33,286 nt of DNA from Glutamicibacter nicotianae. Its GTDB lineage: Bacteria; Actinomycetota; Actinomycetes; Actinomycetales; Micrococcaceae. Made by a program: the position numbers and the translations under genes. Under the pieces are notes generated by a model. That model was not told the origin of the DNA and made no database searches. It was given only the letters and a program-made list of their open reading frames with translations. Shown here in pieces: positions 1 through 9,060 of the stretch. The DNA is taken from positions 1 to 33,286 of the forward strand of contig NZ_BJNE01000025.1 of assembly GCF_006539525.1 (NCBI RefSeq), given 5' to 3'. How positions within the stretch are numbered: position 1 is the stretch's first letter; each line of letters opens with the position of its first letter.

Positions 1-2108
1 TCGGCAAGCAGCGCTGGCGCGGCGTCATCCCCGCCTTGGCGCACGCGTCCCAGCCGTTCTTCGCGGAGGCGATGGCGGCGCCACGGGGCGATCCCCAGCG
101 CCACGGCGGCCAGCAGCACGATGGCCGGCACCAGCCACGCAGCCTGCGCGCCTTGTTCCACGGGCTCTGCGGGCTGCGCCTGGGCGGAAGGGCTGTCACT
201 GGCAGGCAGGCTAGGGTTGCTGCGCTCGGTGGGGACATCCGGTGCCGTGCTTTCCTGCGGGGCCGCTGTGAGCGTTGGTTCCGGCGCGTAGCTCGGGGCA
301 TAGCCACGCCCAGGTGTGGGTTCGAAGGGAATCCAGCCCAGCCCGTTCAGATACAGTTCTGGCCATGCGTGGAACTGCTTTCCGCTGACGGTGTAGCCGG
401 TGAGCTCGGTACCTTCTGCCAGACGGCGTTCCGGCGTGCTCTGGGCTGTGTCCCCGGTGATTTCGAGGGTTTCCCCGTTGGCTTCGCCCGGTGCGTACCC
501 CACGGCAATACGCGATGGGATGCCGGCTTCACGGGCCAGCAGGGCCATGGCCGAGGCGAAGTGCACGCAGTACCCCTGGCGCCGGGTCAGGAACGCTTCA
601 ACGACGCGGCGATTGGCCCCGTCGTAGCCTTCGCGCAGGGGAGTGCGTTCGGAATACACGAAATTCCCGGAACGGAAGAAATGCTGCAAGGCCACAGCGG
701 CATCGATGTCATTGGCCGGCTTCCCCTCGTCGCCGAAGGCCTCGTCGAGGGTTTGCTGCAACAGCGGTTCCAGGGTGTTGTCCGGATCTTGCGGAAGACG
801 CAGGTATTCACCGGCCAGCTGGTCCCCGACATCAATTCCGAAGTGCCCGATATTGCGGACCATTTGCGTGCTGATGTCCAGATCCGAGTAGGCCACTGAA
901 ATGTCGTTGGTGGCTGCCATGGCGTCGCCAGTGAGCCTGGCCACCGAAGTTTCGTGGGTCCAGTTCCAGTCTCCGACGATGCCCTGCACGAAATAGGACT
1001 GATTGGGCAGGGGGAGCACGGGGCTGCTGATGCCTTCGGGCCAACTCATGCGCAGTACTTCGCTGGTGCTGTTGAACGTGCTGAAATTCCGTGTCACCGC
1101 TGACGTGCCATCAAGGGTGTGCTGCATCAGGCCCTCAGTTGGTTCCCAGCGGTCCGTGGAAAGATCCTTGATCACTTGCGTGCGCAGGTAGGGTGCTTCC
1201 TCAGCGGTGGTGTAATAGTCCAGGATGGGAGCTCCGCTGTTAGAGCGGAGGTCTCTTCCGAGGTTGATCAGCGGATCGACATTGCTGGCCAGCAGGTCGC
1301 CGGATGGCCGTTGCCCCTCGGGGAACATGCCGCTGCGGAAACCCGGCATCCAGAAGCTGGCTGCCAAGAGCACACCGACACAGGTCATCGCGCTGATGCC
1401 GAGAATGCCTAGCGACCTGGGCGTGGGAAGCTTCGGCTGAGAGTGCTTGGACGATGCAGGGGCGAAAAGATAGGGAATCAGCGCTATGTAGCCGAGAACT
1501 CCCAGCACCAGCAGCGAGAGATAGCCGATTCCCGCACCTTCCTGCTTGAACAGCGAGGCAATGACAGGTGCCAGGGACAAGGGCATGATGATCAGCATGG
1601 CGGTGCGCCGGAAGCTGGCCAGCAGCTCGACGAGCAGGCTGATGGCCAGGGTGAAGCACAAGATGCTGAACGCCACATAACGGGAATTGGCTACCGGAGG
1701 AACCTGCGTAGCGAATTGCATGCCCGCTTCAGCCAGCGCAGACCAGACCCATTGGGCGAACGGCACCCCATAGATGTTGATTTCGCTGGCAGGGCTGAGC
1801 GCGATGGATGCCACGGCGATACCAGCGGCGGCCGGGAGGGCGGCCCAGCGCACGCCGCGGACTGCGCGCAGCAGCCCGGCGCACAGGTGCACGGCGAAGA
1901 TCGGTGCGACGATGGCCGGGAACCAGCCGGAACCTTCGATGACCCCGGACAGCGAGGCGGTCCCGGCCAAGACTGCGACTGCAAGGCAGCAGGCAGCGGC
2001 CACCCGCAGCAGCAAGAGCCGCATCGCGGCCGCAGGACCGGGGCGCGGAACGTGATTTTCGGGCTCCAGGGATTGACCGGGAGCCACAGCAAGGCCAGCG
2101 CTCATCAT
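1..2108 (-). CDS. TgpA-like membrane transglutaminase (DUF3488 + transglutaminase core), 3' end cut by window edge
   Basis: The frame is open from ATG 2108 (or the in-frame ATG 2105) to base 1, about 702 residues with no stop, so the C-terminus lies outside the window. About seven hydrophobic segments occupy roughly residues 30-256, as in the DUF3488 region. An extracytoplasmic domain follows with the transglutaminase-like signature: QGYCVHFASAMALLAR with Cys514 (bases 567-569), and FHAWPELYLNGLGW with His580. A Pro/Ser/Ala-rich linker leads to another TM helix at about 653-674 and then a basic start of the cytoplasmic tail, where family members carry DUF4129. The ATGA overlap with the DUF58 gene upstream indicates translational coupling. 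The family usually sits with MoxR and DUF58 genes. The substrate is unknown; processing of a cell-envelope protein is inference. Confidence 0.9.
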   Translation of the reverse strand, partial: MMSAGLAVAPGQSLEPENHVPRPGPAAAMRLLLLRVAAACCLAVAVLAGTASLSGVIEGSGWFPAIVAPIFAVHLCAGLLRAVRGVRWAALPAAAGIAVASIALSPASEINIYGVPFAQWVWSALAEAGMQFATQVPPVANSRYVAFSILCFTLAISLLVELLASFRRTAMLIIMPLSLAPVIASLFKQEGAGIGYLSLLVLGVLGYIALIPYLFAPASSKHSQPKLPTPRSLGILGISAMTCVGVLLAASFWMPGFRSGMFPEGQRPSGDLLASNVDPLINLGRDLRSNSGAPILDYYTTAEEAPYLRTQVIKDLSTDRWEPTEGLMQHTLDGTSAVTRNFSTFNSTSEVLRMSWPEGISSPVLPLPNQSYFVQGIVGDWNWTHETSVARLTGDAMAATNDISVAYSDLDISTQMVRNIGHFGIDVGDQLAGEYLRLPQDPDNTLEPLLQQTLDEAFGDEGKPANDIDAAVALQHFFRSGNFVYSERTPLREGYDGANRRVVEAFLTRRQGYCVHFASAMALLAREAGIPSRIAVGYAPGEANGETLEITGDTAQSTPERRLAEGTELTGYTVSGKQFHAWPELYLNGLGWIPFEPTPGRGYAPSYAPEPTLTAAPQESTAPDVPTERSNPSLPASDSPSAQAQPAEPVEQGAQAAWLVPAIVLLAAVALGIAPWRRHRLREERLGRVRQGGDDAAPALLA

Positions 2109-3421
2109 CCCCACATCTCGTCTATTGCCATATTGCCGGGAAGGATATGCACCTTCCAGCTGGTGCGTGCCAGTTCATGCTGGATCGCCAGATAGCGTTC
2201 AGGGTGGCTGACCAGCAGGAAAATTTCAACATGGCGTACGGTGCGTGAGAGCGTCGCCAGCCAGGCTGCCTGCGGGTCATCGAGTTCTCCGAGGATCATG
2301 ATGACCGGTTCTTCGCGGAATCCCAGCAGCTCCTTGTGCAGGGTGCTGCCCAGGATCTCGGGACCGTTGGCTTCAACGCTGCCGTTGTCCAAGGACAGCT
2401 CCGTGGTCGCGGCATGGAAATCCTCGAAACTGTTCAGTGCGCCAAGCTCGGAGATGCTATGCAGGTCCCGTTGGGCCAAGGAGGTCCCGGCGAGGTTGCG
2501 GAAGGCGAGCTGGTAGCCGCTGGTGGCGTATCTCAGGCCGATGCTGCTGGCCAAGGACAACGCGTTTTCAAAGCGGCGGCTGCTGGTCAGCGCTTCAGCG
2601 TGAGCCTGCGGCAGGGAGATCCGCAGATCCGATCCGCTGTGGTTCCAATGCTCGAAGGAGGTATCCAAGACCAGGAGTGCTTGGGCGGTTGCCACATGGT
2701 TCTCCTGGCGGACCATGAGCTTGGCGTGGCGGGCGCTGGCCTTCCAATGCACCTGGCGGATGGAGTCGCCCTGCTGGTAGTCGCGGGTCGCGACATCGTA
2801 GTAATCGGCGGTGGTGCTCCGGGAGAACTTCGCATCGCCGGTGAGCGTTCGCTCTCCGAGCGAGGCGAAACGATCCAGCTCATGCAATTGCGCGCGCACC
2901 GGAACCTGCAATGACTCACCGGCGCGCACCATGCCCTGGATCAGCCCCAGCGGGTCAACGACGATCTGCTGGGCTGGGCCCATGAGATGGATCCCGCGGG
3001 TGCGGAACACCAATTCGTACTCTATGGATCCCGGAGCTTGGAGCCGTGGGCCGGGACCGAAATCTTCGGGCAATCGCTCTTGGATGGTGGACCGCTCAGC
3101 ACAGGACAAGCGGAACTTGCTGACCTCGCCGACTGTGGGAACCTCCGAGAGCAGCTCGCGGTGGATATTGGTGCGTCCGCGCAGGCGCATGGCCAAACCC
3201 CAGCTGGCCAAAGCCAAGGCCAGAAGGCCCAGGCCCAAGGCCATCATTTCGTGCCGGCCTAGCAGATAGGCCAGGAAGAGCAGAAGCCCGCCTGCCCCGG
3301 CGGTGCACCAGCCGCGCACCGTGAACAGGTCAAGATGCCAGCGGCGCAATGCAGTATCCGCGCTTTCGGTGCGCGTCCAGGACAGCGCGTCGCGCGAATC
3401 ATAGCGGGGGATCTTCTCCAT
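2105..3421 (-). CDS. DUF58 domain-containing membrane protein
   Basis: 438 residues. Two adjacent hydrophobic segments (about 39-55 and 58-79) anchor the N-terminus. The rest is the soluble part, which carries the DUF58 signature YQQGDSIRQVHWKASARHA at about 215-233. DUF58 proteins have a von Willebrand A-like fold and are nearly always encoded beside MoxR AAA+ ATPases; the ATPase is thought to act on the VWA-like partner. The gene starts 10 bp after the MoxR stop and overlaps the transglutaminase start by ATGA, so the three form one operon. The molecular role is not established for the family; help in assembling or maturing a surface complex is inference. Confidence 0.92.
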   Translation of the reverse strand: MEKIPRYDSRDALSWTRTESADTALRRWHLDLFTVRGWCTAGAGGLLLFLAYLLGRHEMMALGLGLLALALASWGLAMRLRGRTNIHRELLSEVPTVGEVSKFRLSCAERSTIQERLPEDFGPGPRLQAPGSIEYELVFRTRGIHLMGPAQQIVVDPLGLIQGMVRAGESLQVPVRAQLHELDRFASLGERTLTGDAKFSRSTTADYYDVATRDYQQGDSIRQVHWKASARHAKLMVRQENHVATAQALLVLDTSFEHWNHSGSDLRISLPQAHAEALTSSRRFENALSLASSIGLRYATSGYQLAFRNLAGTSLAQRDLHSISELGALNSFEDFHAATTELSLDNGSVEANGPEILGSTLHKELLGFREEPVIMILGELDDPQAAWLATLSRTVRHVEIFLLVSHPERYLAIQHELARTSWKVHILPGNMAIDEMWG

Positions 3422-3431
3422 GGTTGCGGCG

Positions 3432-4394
3432 CTAGTTCACCGGGGTGCTGGCAACCAGCTCCTGGATTACCGCACTGGCACCCAACCCGTCCGCCACCGC
3501 TCGCCGGGTCAGGATCAACCGGTGGTTCAGCACCATCTCGGCGACGCTGCGGACGTCTTCCGGCAAGACATGGTCGCGCCCATGGATCGCTGCGTGGGCC
3601 TTGGCAGCGCGAACCCACTGGATCAGCGCGCGGGGCGAAGCGCCGAGCGCTATCTGCGGATGCTCGCGGGTGGCTCGGCCCAGGTCCACCACGTAGGCAC
3701 CCAGCCGTTCGGTGACCGTTACCGCTTTCACCTGCTCGATCATGTGCCTCAGATCCGCTAGCTGCACCACTGCCTGCAGCGCTTCCAAGGGGTCGAATTC
3801 ATGCCGGCCGGTCAGTATGGTGATTTCGGCGTCGCGTTGCGGGTAGCCCAGTGACAGCCGTGCCATGAATCGGTCGCGCTGCGCCTCGGGCAAAGCGAAA
3901 GTGCCTTCGGACTCCACCGGGTTCTGCGTGGCCACGACCATGAATGGCTGCTCCAGCCGATGGGTGATCGAATCGACGGTGACTTGCTGCTCTTCCATGC
4001 ATTCGAGCAGTGCCGACTGGGTTTTGGCGTTCGCGCGGTTGATTTCATCGGCGATGACGATATTGGCGAAGACCGGCCCGGGATGGAAAGTGAATTCGTG
4101 GGTCTGCGGGGAGTACACCGAGACGCCGGTGACATCGCTGGGCAAGAGATCCGGGGTGAACTGGATGCGGTGCACCGAACCGTTGACACTGCGGGCCAAT
4201 GACTTGGCCAGCATGGTTTTGCCGACACCGGGAACGTCTTCCAGCAACAGGTGGCCCTGTGCCAGCAGGACCGTCAACGCGCTGGTCACAGCCTCGGGCT
4301 TTCCGGTGATGACGCTTTGGACAGCGTCGAAAATGCGCTGGCAATTGGACTGGAATGCCGAATCGAGCGACGGCACTGTTCGGTTAGCACTCAT
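3432..4394 (-). CDS. MoxR-family AAA+ ATPase
   Basis: 320 residues from ATG 4394. This start is chosen because AGGAGG (bases 4403-4408) lies 8 nt upstream; the frame continues 20 codons further but without support. Walker A is EDVPGVGKTMLAK (GVGKT at 56-60), Walker B is IVIADEINRA (about 113-122), sensor 1 is ATQNP (155-159), and EAQRDRF at about 170-176 is the conserved MoxR arginine region. MoxR ATPases act as chaperones that remodel partner proteins, commonly the DUF58 or VWA product of the next gene. First gene of a three-gene operon with DUF58 and TgpA-like transglutaminase. A good -10/-35 pair lies upstream. Confidence 0.95.
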   Translation of the reverse strand: MSANRTVPSLDSAFQSNCQRIFDAVQSVITGKPEAVTSALTVLLAQGHLLLEDVPGVGKTMLAKSLARSVNGSVHRIQFTPDLLPSDVTGVSVYSPQTHEFTFHPGPVFANIVIADEINRANAKTQSALLECMEEQQVTVDSITHRLEQPFMVVATQNPVESEGTFALPEAQRDRFMARLSLGYPQRDAEITILTGRHEFDPLEALQAVVQLADLRHMIEQVKAVTVTERLGAYVVDLGRATREHPQIALGASPRALIQWVRAAKAHAAIHGRDHVLPEDVRSVAEMVLNHRLILTRRAVADGLGASAVIQELVASTPVN

Positions 4395-4470
4395 GCGCAG
4401 TTCCTCCTGGAGAATGAACCAGGGACAAGATCCACCGTCCCGGGATGCATTCAATTGGGTCTTGCATCAC

Positions 4471-4499
4471 ATCATATGGGGTTCTTTTATCCAGTAACA
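4471..4499 (-). promoter_or_regulatory. Candidate promoter of the MoxR-DUF58-TgpA operon
   Basis: On the minus strand TGTTAC (bases 4499-4494) and TATGAT (4476-4471) are separated by exactly 17 bp. The -10 matches the consensus in 5 of 6 positions. Transcription would start near 4464, giving a leader of about 70 nt before the MoxR ATG at 4394. Confidence 0.45.
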
Positions 4500-4532
4500 G
4501 AGCCTAACTGCCGCGGGATGAGCGCCTGATTG

Positions 4533-4560
4533 TTGCCAATGCGCCTAGTGGTGCCACAAT
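4533..4560 (+). promoter_or_regulatory. Candidate promoter of tatD
   Basis: TTGCCA (4533-4538) and CACAAT (4555-4560) are spaced by 16 bp, about 40 bp before the tatD GTG. It is the best pair in the divergent MoxR/tatD gap of about 209 bp. No gene is seen in that gap. Confidence 0.35.
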
Positions 4561-4603
4561 TAACCACAGATTCCATCCCAGTACCCACGCGCAAAGGATT
4601 ATC

Positions 4604-5560
4604 GTGTCCAAGAAGAAGCACACTGATCCCACCTTGGTTCCCGAGGCCTACCGCCCCGCGGAGCAAGCTACAGCAGCAGGCCAGGGGGAGCGGGCGCGCG
4701 CCACGGGCAACGAAAATGGCGGAAGCCAGCGCAACCTGCACTACCCGCCAGCGCCCGAGCCGCTGCCGGTGCCCGTGGTCGATAACCATACGCATCTGGA
4801 TTTCCTGGATGGAACCGTGAAGGTCGAGGCTGCCGATGCGCTGGCCGCGGCGGCCTCCGTTGGTGTCAAGGGGCTGATCCAAGTCGGCTGCGACGTGGAA
4901 TCATCCGAGTACGCGGTCGAAGTCGCCAACCAGTACCCGAATATCCTGGCCGCGGTGGCCATCCACCCCAACGATGCCGCGCGCCTGGCCGAGCGCGGAG
5001 AGCTGGAAGCGGCAATTGCCCGGATCGAGGAGCTCGCCGCGGATTCGCGGGTACGTGCCATTGGCGAAACCGGGTTGGACTACTTCCGCACCGGCGAAGA
5101 CGGACGGGGCGCCCAGGAGCATTCCTTCCGCGAGCACCTGCGCATTGCGGTGGAGCAGGGCAAGGCGCTGCAGATCCATGACCGTGATGCCCACGAGGAC
5201 GTGGTGCGGGTGCTCAAGGATGCGCCATTGCCTGGGAAAGTGGTCTTCCATTGCTTCTCGGGTGATGCCCGGCTGGCCCGCGTCTGCAACGACAACGGCT
5301 GGTACATGTCGTTCTCCGGAACCGTGACGTTCAAGAATTCCCACGATCTCCGCGAGGCTTTGTCGCTGGCGAATCCGCAATTGCTGCTCGTGGAAACCGA
5401 TGCGCCGTTCTTGACCCCGCACCCCTTCCGTGGCCGCCCGAACGCCAGTTACATGATTCCCTACACGACTAGGTTCTTGGCGGAAAACAAGGGAATCGAG
5501 CTGGCAGAATTCTGCACCCTGATCGATGCGAATACCCGGGAAGTGTACGGAGAATTCTAG
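4604..5560 (+). CDS. tatD: TatD-family metal-dependent hydrolase (DNase)
   Basis: 318 residues from GTG 4604, with AAAGGA 5 nt upstream. TatD proteins are amidohydrolase-fold metalloenzymes with 3'-5' exonuclease activity. The metal site motif NHTHLDF holds His62, His64 and Asp66. ETGLDYFR has the conserved Glu155. Later motifs are QIHDRDAHED, VFHCFSGD and LVETDAPFLTP, all classical. A low-complexity, polar stretch of about 58 residues precedes the catalytic domain and is not part of the fold. tatD heads the block tatD-rpfB-ksgA-ispE; metG, its usual actinobacterial upstream neighbour, is absent and replaced by the divergent MoxR operon. Confidence 0.95.
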   Translation: MSKKKHTDPTLVPEAYRPAEQATAAGQGERARATGNENGGSQRNLHYPPAPEPLPVPVVDNHTHLDFLDGTVKVEAADALAAAASVGVKGLIQVGCDVESSEYAVEVANQYPNILAAVAIHPNDAARLAERGELEAAIARIEELAADSRVRAIGETGLDYFRTGEDGRGAQEHSFREHLRIAVEQGKALQIHDRDAHEDVVRVLKDAPLPGKVVFHCFSGDARLARVCNDNGWYMSFSGTVTFKNSHDLREALSLANPQLLLVETDAPFLTPHPFRGRPNASYMIPYTTRFLAENKGIELAEFCTLIDANTREVYGEF

Positions 5561-5580
5561 ACCCGCCGGTTGTGTGTCTC

Positions 5581-5619
5581 GTTACAGGACACTTGCCACA
5601 AATATAACAATTCGGTTAC
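5581..5619 (+). promoter_or_regulatory. Candidate rpfB promoter with overlapping inverted repeat
   Basis: GTTACA (5581-5586) and TATAAC (5603-5608) are 16 bp apart and form a plausible sigma-70-type promoter. An inverted repeat, TAAC at 5605-5608 and GTTA at 5615-5618 with a 6-bp spacer, overlaps the end of the -10 and the expected start point near 5615. A regulator bound here could block initiation. GTTAC also occurs at 5581. In M. tuberculosis rpfB is reported to be under MtrA control; whether these repeats are MtrA sites is a guess. Confidence 0.4.
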
Positions 5620-5661
5620 GGTGGATGAGATGTCCGGTACCGCCCCTGCCCGTTTTCGGCA

Positions 5662-5681
5662 AGGCGTGTTCGGGACAGCCT
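5662..5681 (+). other. Small hairpin in the rpfB 5' leader
   Basis: AGGC (5662-5665) pairs with GCCT (5678-5681) and TGT with ACA, with one bulged G and a loop close to UUCG. It sits in the transcribed leader between the likely promoter and the rpfB start. There is no U-tract. Its function is unknown. Confidence 0.25.
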
Positions 5682-5726
5682 GATCCTCAACGCTTTGCAG
5701 CAGGTGGAAACACGGCGAAATTTTGA

Positions 5727-6986
<1,260 letters not shown>

Positions 6987-7003
6987 AGACATAAGCCAAG
7001 CAG

Positions 7004-7044
7004 CAACGCGACGCGTCCACCATCACGGTGGACGCGTCGCGTTG
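7004..7044 (+). terminator. Hairpin terminator after rpfB
   Basis: An 18-bp perfect stem (7004-7021 with 7027-7044) and 5-nt loop ATCAC are followed by TTATGTTT. It sits 18 bp after the rpfB stop and before the ksgA promoter, so it should separate rpfB from ksgA. Confidence 0.75.
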
Positions 7045-7070
7045 TTATGTTTGGATGAATCTAGCTGAAC

Positions 7071-7086
7071 TAGAATTGGATCCGTG
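7071..7086 (+). promoter_or_regulatory. -10 element for leaderless ksgA transcript
   Basis: TAGAAT (7071-7076) lies 7 nt before the GTG at 7084, and no Shine-Dalgarno sequence is present. Initiation at the usual distance would place the 5' end at the start codon. The -35 is weak (TGTTTG at 17-bp spacing). Confidence 0.45.
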
Positions 7087-7971
7087 ATGTCTAAGGAATC
7101 TTTGCCGCTGCTTGGGGCCACCGAAATCCGTCGTCTGGCCGAAGAGCTGGGAATCCGCCCTACCAAGACGCTGGGGCAGAACTTTGTGATTGATGGGAAC
7201 ACCATCCGCCGCATCGTCGCCGCCGCCAAAGTCGACCCCTCGGAAACGGTGCTGGAAGTAGGCCCGGGCCTGGGCTCCCTGACCCTGGGCATCATGGACG
7301 CCGCCGCCAAGGTCGTGGCCGTGGAAATTGATCCGCCATTGGCCAAGCGCCTCCCGCAGACCATGGCCGAATTCCGCCCGGGCCGCGAAGACGACCTGAC
7401 CGTGATCCTTTCCGACGCCATGAAGGTCACCGAACTTCCCGGCGAACCCACCTCGCTGGTCGCCAACCTGCCCTACAACGTCGCCGTCCCGGTGGTGCTG
7501 CACCTGCTGGAGCACTTCCCGTCCATCCGCAACGGCCTGGTCATGGTGCAAGACGAAGTGGCCGACCGGATGGCCGCCACCCCAGGCAGCAAGATCTACG
7601 GCGTACCTTCGGTGAAGGGCGCCTGGTACGGAACCATGCGCAAGGCCGGCGTGATCGGCATGAACGTCTTCTGGCCAGCTCCGAAGATCCATTCTGGCCT
7701 GGTGGGCTTCACCCGCGACAAGGACCGCAGCGATGCCCCGGACCGCGAAGAAGTCTTCGCCATCATCGATGCGGCTTTCGCCCAGCGCCGCAAGACCTTG
7801 CGCGCGGCCCTGTCCGGCTGGGCCGGATCCGGTGCGCGCGCAGAACAGATCCTGGTGGCCGCCGGCATCGATCCGAAGGAACGCGGCGAGAAACTGGACA
7901 TCGAGCAATACATCGACATTGCCAGGGCCGCCCAGGATGTTCCGGCTGAAGCTCCGGCGAGCGAGGCCTAG
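7084..7971 (+). CDS. rsmA: 16S rRNA (adenine1518-N6/adenine1519-N6)-dimethyltransferase RsmA/KsgA
   Basis: 295 residues from GTG 7084, or 294 from the adjacent ATG 7087. It dimethylates two adjacent adenines near the 3' end of 16S rRNA late in 30S assembly, using SAM. The N-terminal [18 protein letters not shown] is diagnostic. SAM motif I is [14 protein letters not shown], motif II has [11 protein letters not shown], and the catalytic NLPYNVAVP follows. The C-terminal helical part has [13 protein letters not shown]. It is followed 2 bp later by ispE, so the two are coupled. A -10 hexamer 7 nt before the GTG and no Shine-Dalgarno suggest leaderless translation. Confidence 0.97.
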   Translation: MMSKESLPLLGATEIRRLAEELGIRPTKTLGQNFVIDGNTIRRIVAAAKVDPSETVLEVGPGLGSLTLGIMDAAAKVVAVEIDPPLAKRLPQTMAEFRPGREDDLTVILSDAMKVTELPGEPTSLVANLPYNVAVPVVLHLLEHFPSIRNGLVMVQDEVADRMAATPGSKIYGVPSVKGAWYGTMRKAGVIGMNVFWPAPKIHSGLVGFTRDKDRSDAPDREEVFAIIDAAFAQRRKTLRAALSGWAGSGARAEQILVAAGIDPKERGEKLDIEQYIDIARAAQDVPAEAPASEA

Positions 7972-7973
7972 GC

Positions 7974-8906
7974 ATGTCCAAGCAGCGCGTCATTGCAACC
8001 GCACCGGGCAAGATCAACTGCTACTTCAAGGTCGGCCCTCCGCGCGAAGACGGCTACCACGAGGTGGCCAGCCTCTACGTCGCGGTGTCCTTGACCGAGC
8101 AGATCGAAGCGAGGCTGCGCACCGACGGTGAGCTGCAGCTGAGCCTGGAACCGAATTCCCCGGTAGTTTCCGAACCGGAGAATTTCCCACTGGGCGCCGG
8201 TAACCTGGTGCACCGGGCGGCCCAGCTGCTGCGCGAGCACACCGGTTGCAGCCTCGGCGCGGACCTGCACATCACCAAGCGCGTTCCCATCGCCGGCGGC
8301 ATGGGCGGCGGCTCCGCCGACGCCGCGGCCACCTTGGTGGCCTGCAACGAATTGTGGAGCACCGGGCTGGACCGCGAGGAACTCGGCCGCCTGGGCGCAC
8401 GGCTCGGTGCCGACGTGCCTTTCGCCTTGATGGGCGGGGCCGCCATTGGACTGGGCATCGGCGACAAGCTGGCCCCGTTGCTGACCCGCGCCAAGACCCA
8501 CTGGGTGCTGATTCCGGCCAGCTATGGCCTGTCGACTCCGCGCGTCTATGGCATGCTCGATCGCTTGCGCGCGGGCATGGAAATCGAAGTTCCGCAGGAA
8601 ATCGATCCTGCGGTGATCGAGGCGCTGATGGCCTCGGACGCGCCAGCCTTGGCCCGGGTACTGGCCAATGACCTGACCCAGGCTTCCCTGGCTTTGGCCC
8701 CGGAGCTGGGCACCATGCGCGATATGGCAGAAGGAGCCGGCGCGCTGCGCGCCATGGTATCCGGCTCAGGCCCGACCTTGGCATTGCTGGTCAAGGACGC
8801 CAAGCATGCTGATGAGGTCATGGCCCAGCTGGGCGACGAGGTGGGTGTGGCTACCATCCCGGTGACCGCACCAGCACCTGGAGCACACATCACCCTCGCA
8901 GAATAA
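7974..8906 (+). CDS. ispE: 4-(cytidine 5'-diphospho)-2-C-methyl-D-erythritol kinase
   Basis: 310 residues. IspE phosphorylates CDP-ME with ATP in the methylerythritol phosphate pathway to isopentenyl diphosphate. It is a GHMP kinase: APGKINCYFKV carries Lys13, PIAGGMGGGSADAAA (105-119) is the ATP-binding glycine loop, GADVPF holds the catalytic Asp147, and VSGSGPTLALLV is the third GHMP motif. Length fits the family. The ATG is 2 bp after the ksgA TAG, and a hairpin terminator follows the stop by 10 bp. Confidence 0.97.
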   Translation: MSKQRVIATAPGKINCYFKVGPPREDGYHEVASLYVAVSLTEQIEARLRTDGELQLSLEPNSPVVSEPENFPLGAGNLVHRAAQLLREHTGCSLGADLHITKRVPIAGGMGGGSADAAATLVACNELWSTGLDREELGRLGARLGADVPFALMGGAAIGLGIGDKLAPLLTRAKTHWVLIPASYGLSTPRVYGMLDRLRAGMEIEVPQEIDPAVIEALMASDAPALARVLANDLTQASLALAPELGTMRDMAEGAGALRAMVSGSGPTLALLVKDAKHADEVMAQLGDEVGVATIPVTAPAPGAHITLAE

Positions 8907-8916
8907 TCCTCCGAAG

Positions 8917-8949
8917 AATCCCTGTCTGGCCTTGAGCCGGGCAGGGATT
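8917..8949 (+). terminator. Terminator after ispE
   Basis: A 14-bp stem with two G-U pairs (8917-8930 with 8936-8949) and a 5-nt loop is followed by TCTTTC. It closes the tatD-rpfB-ksgA-ispE block. Confidence 0.75.
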
Positions 8950-8974
8950 TCTTTCATCATTTGCTCCCGACCCC

Positions 8975-9003
8975 TTGTTGCGGCTTCGGCATGGCCCTAG
9001 GCT
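8975..9003 (+). promoter_or_regulatory. Candidate promoter of the FAD oxidoreductase gene
   Basis: TTGTTG (8975-8980) and TAGGCT (8998-9003) are exactly 17 bp apart. TAGGCT is a common actinobacterial -10. The predicted start near 9010 gives a leader of about 51 nt, AT-rich compared with the surroundings. Confidence 0.5.
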
Positions 9004-9060
9004 GAATCCCAAAGCAAATATTGAAGACTATTCATTTATGACTCTGGGGCGGAACACAAC

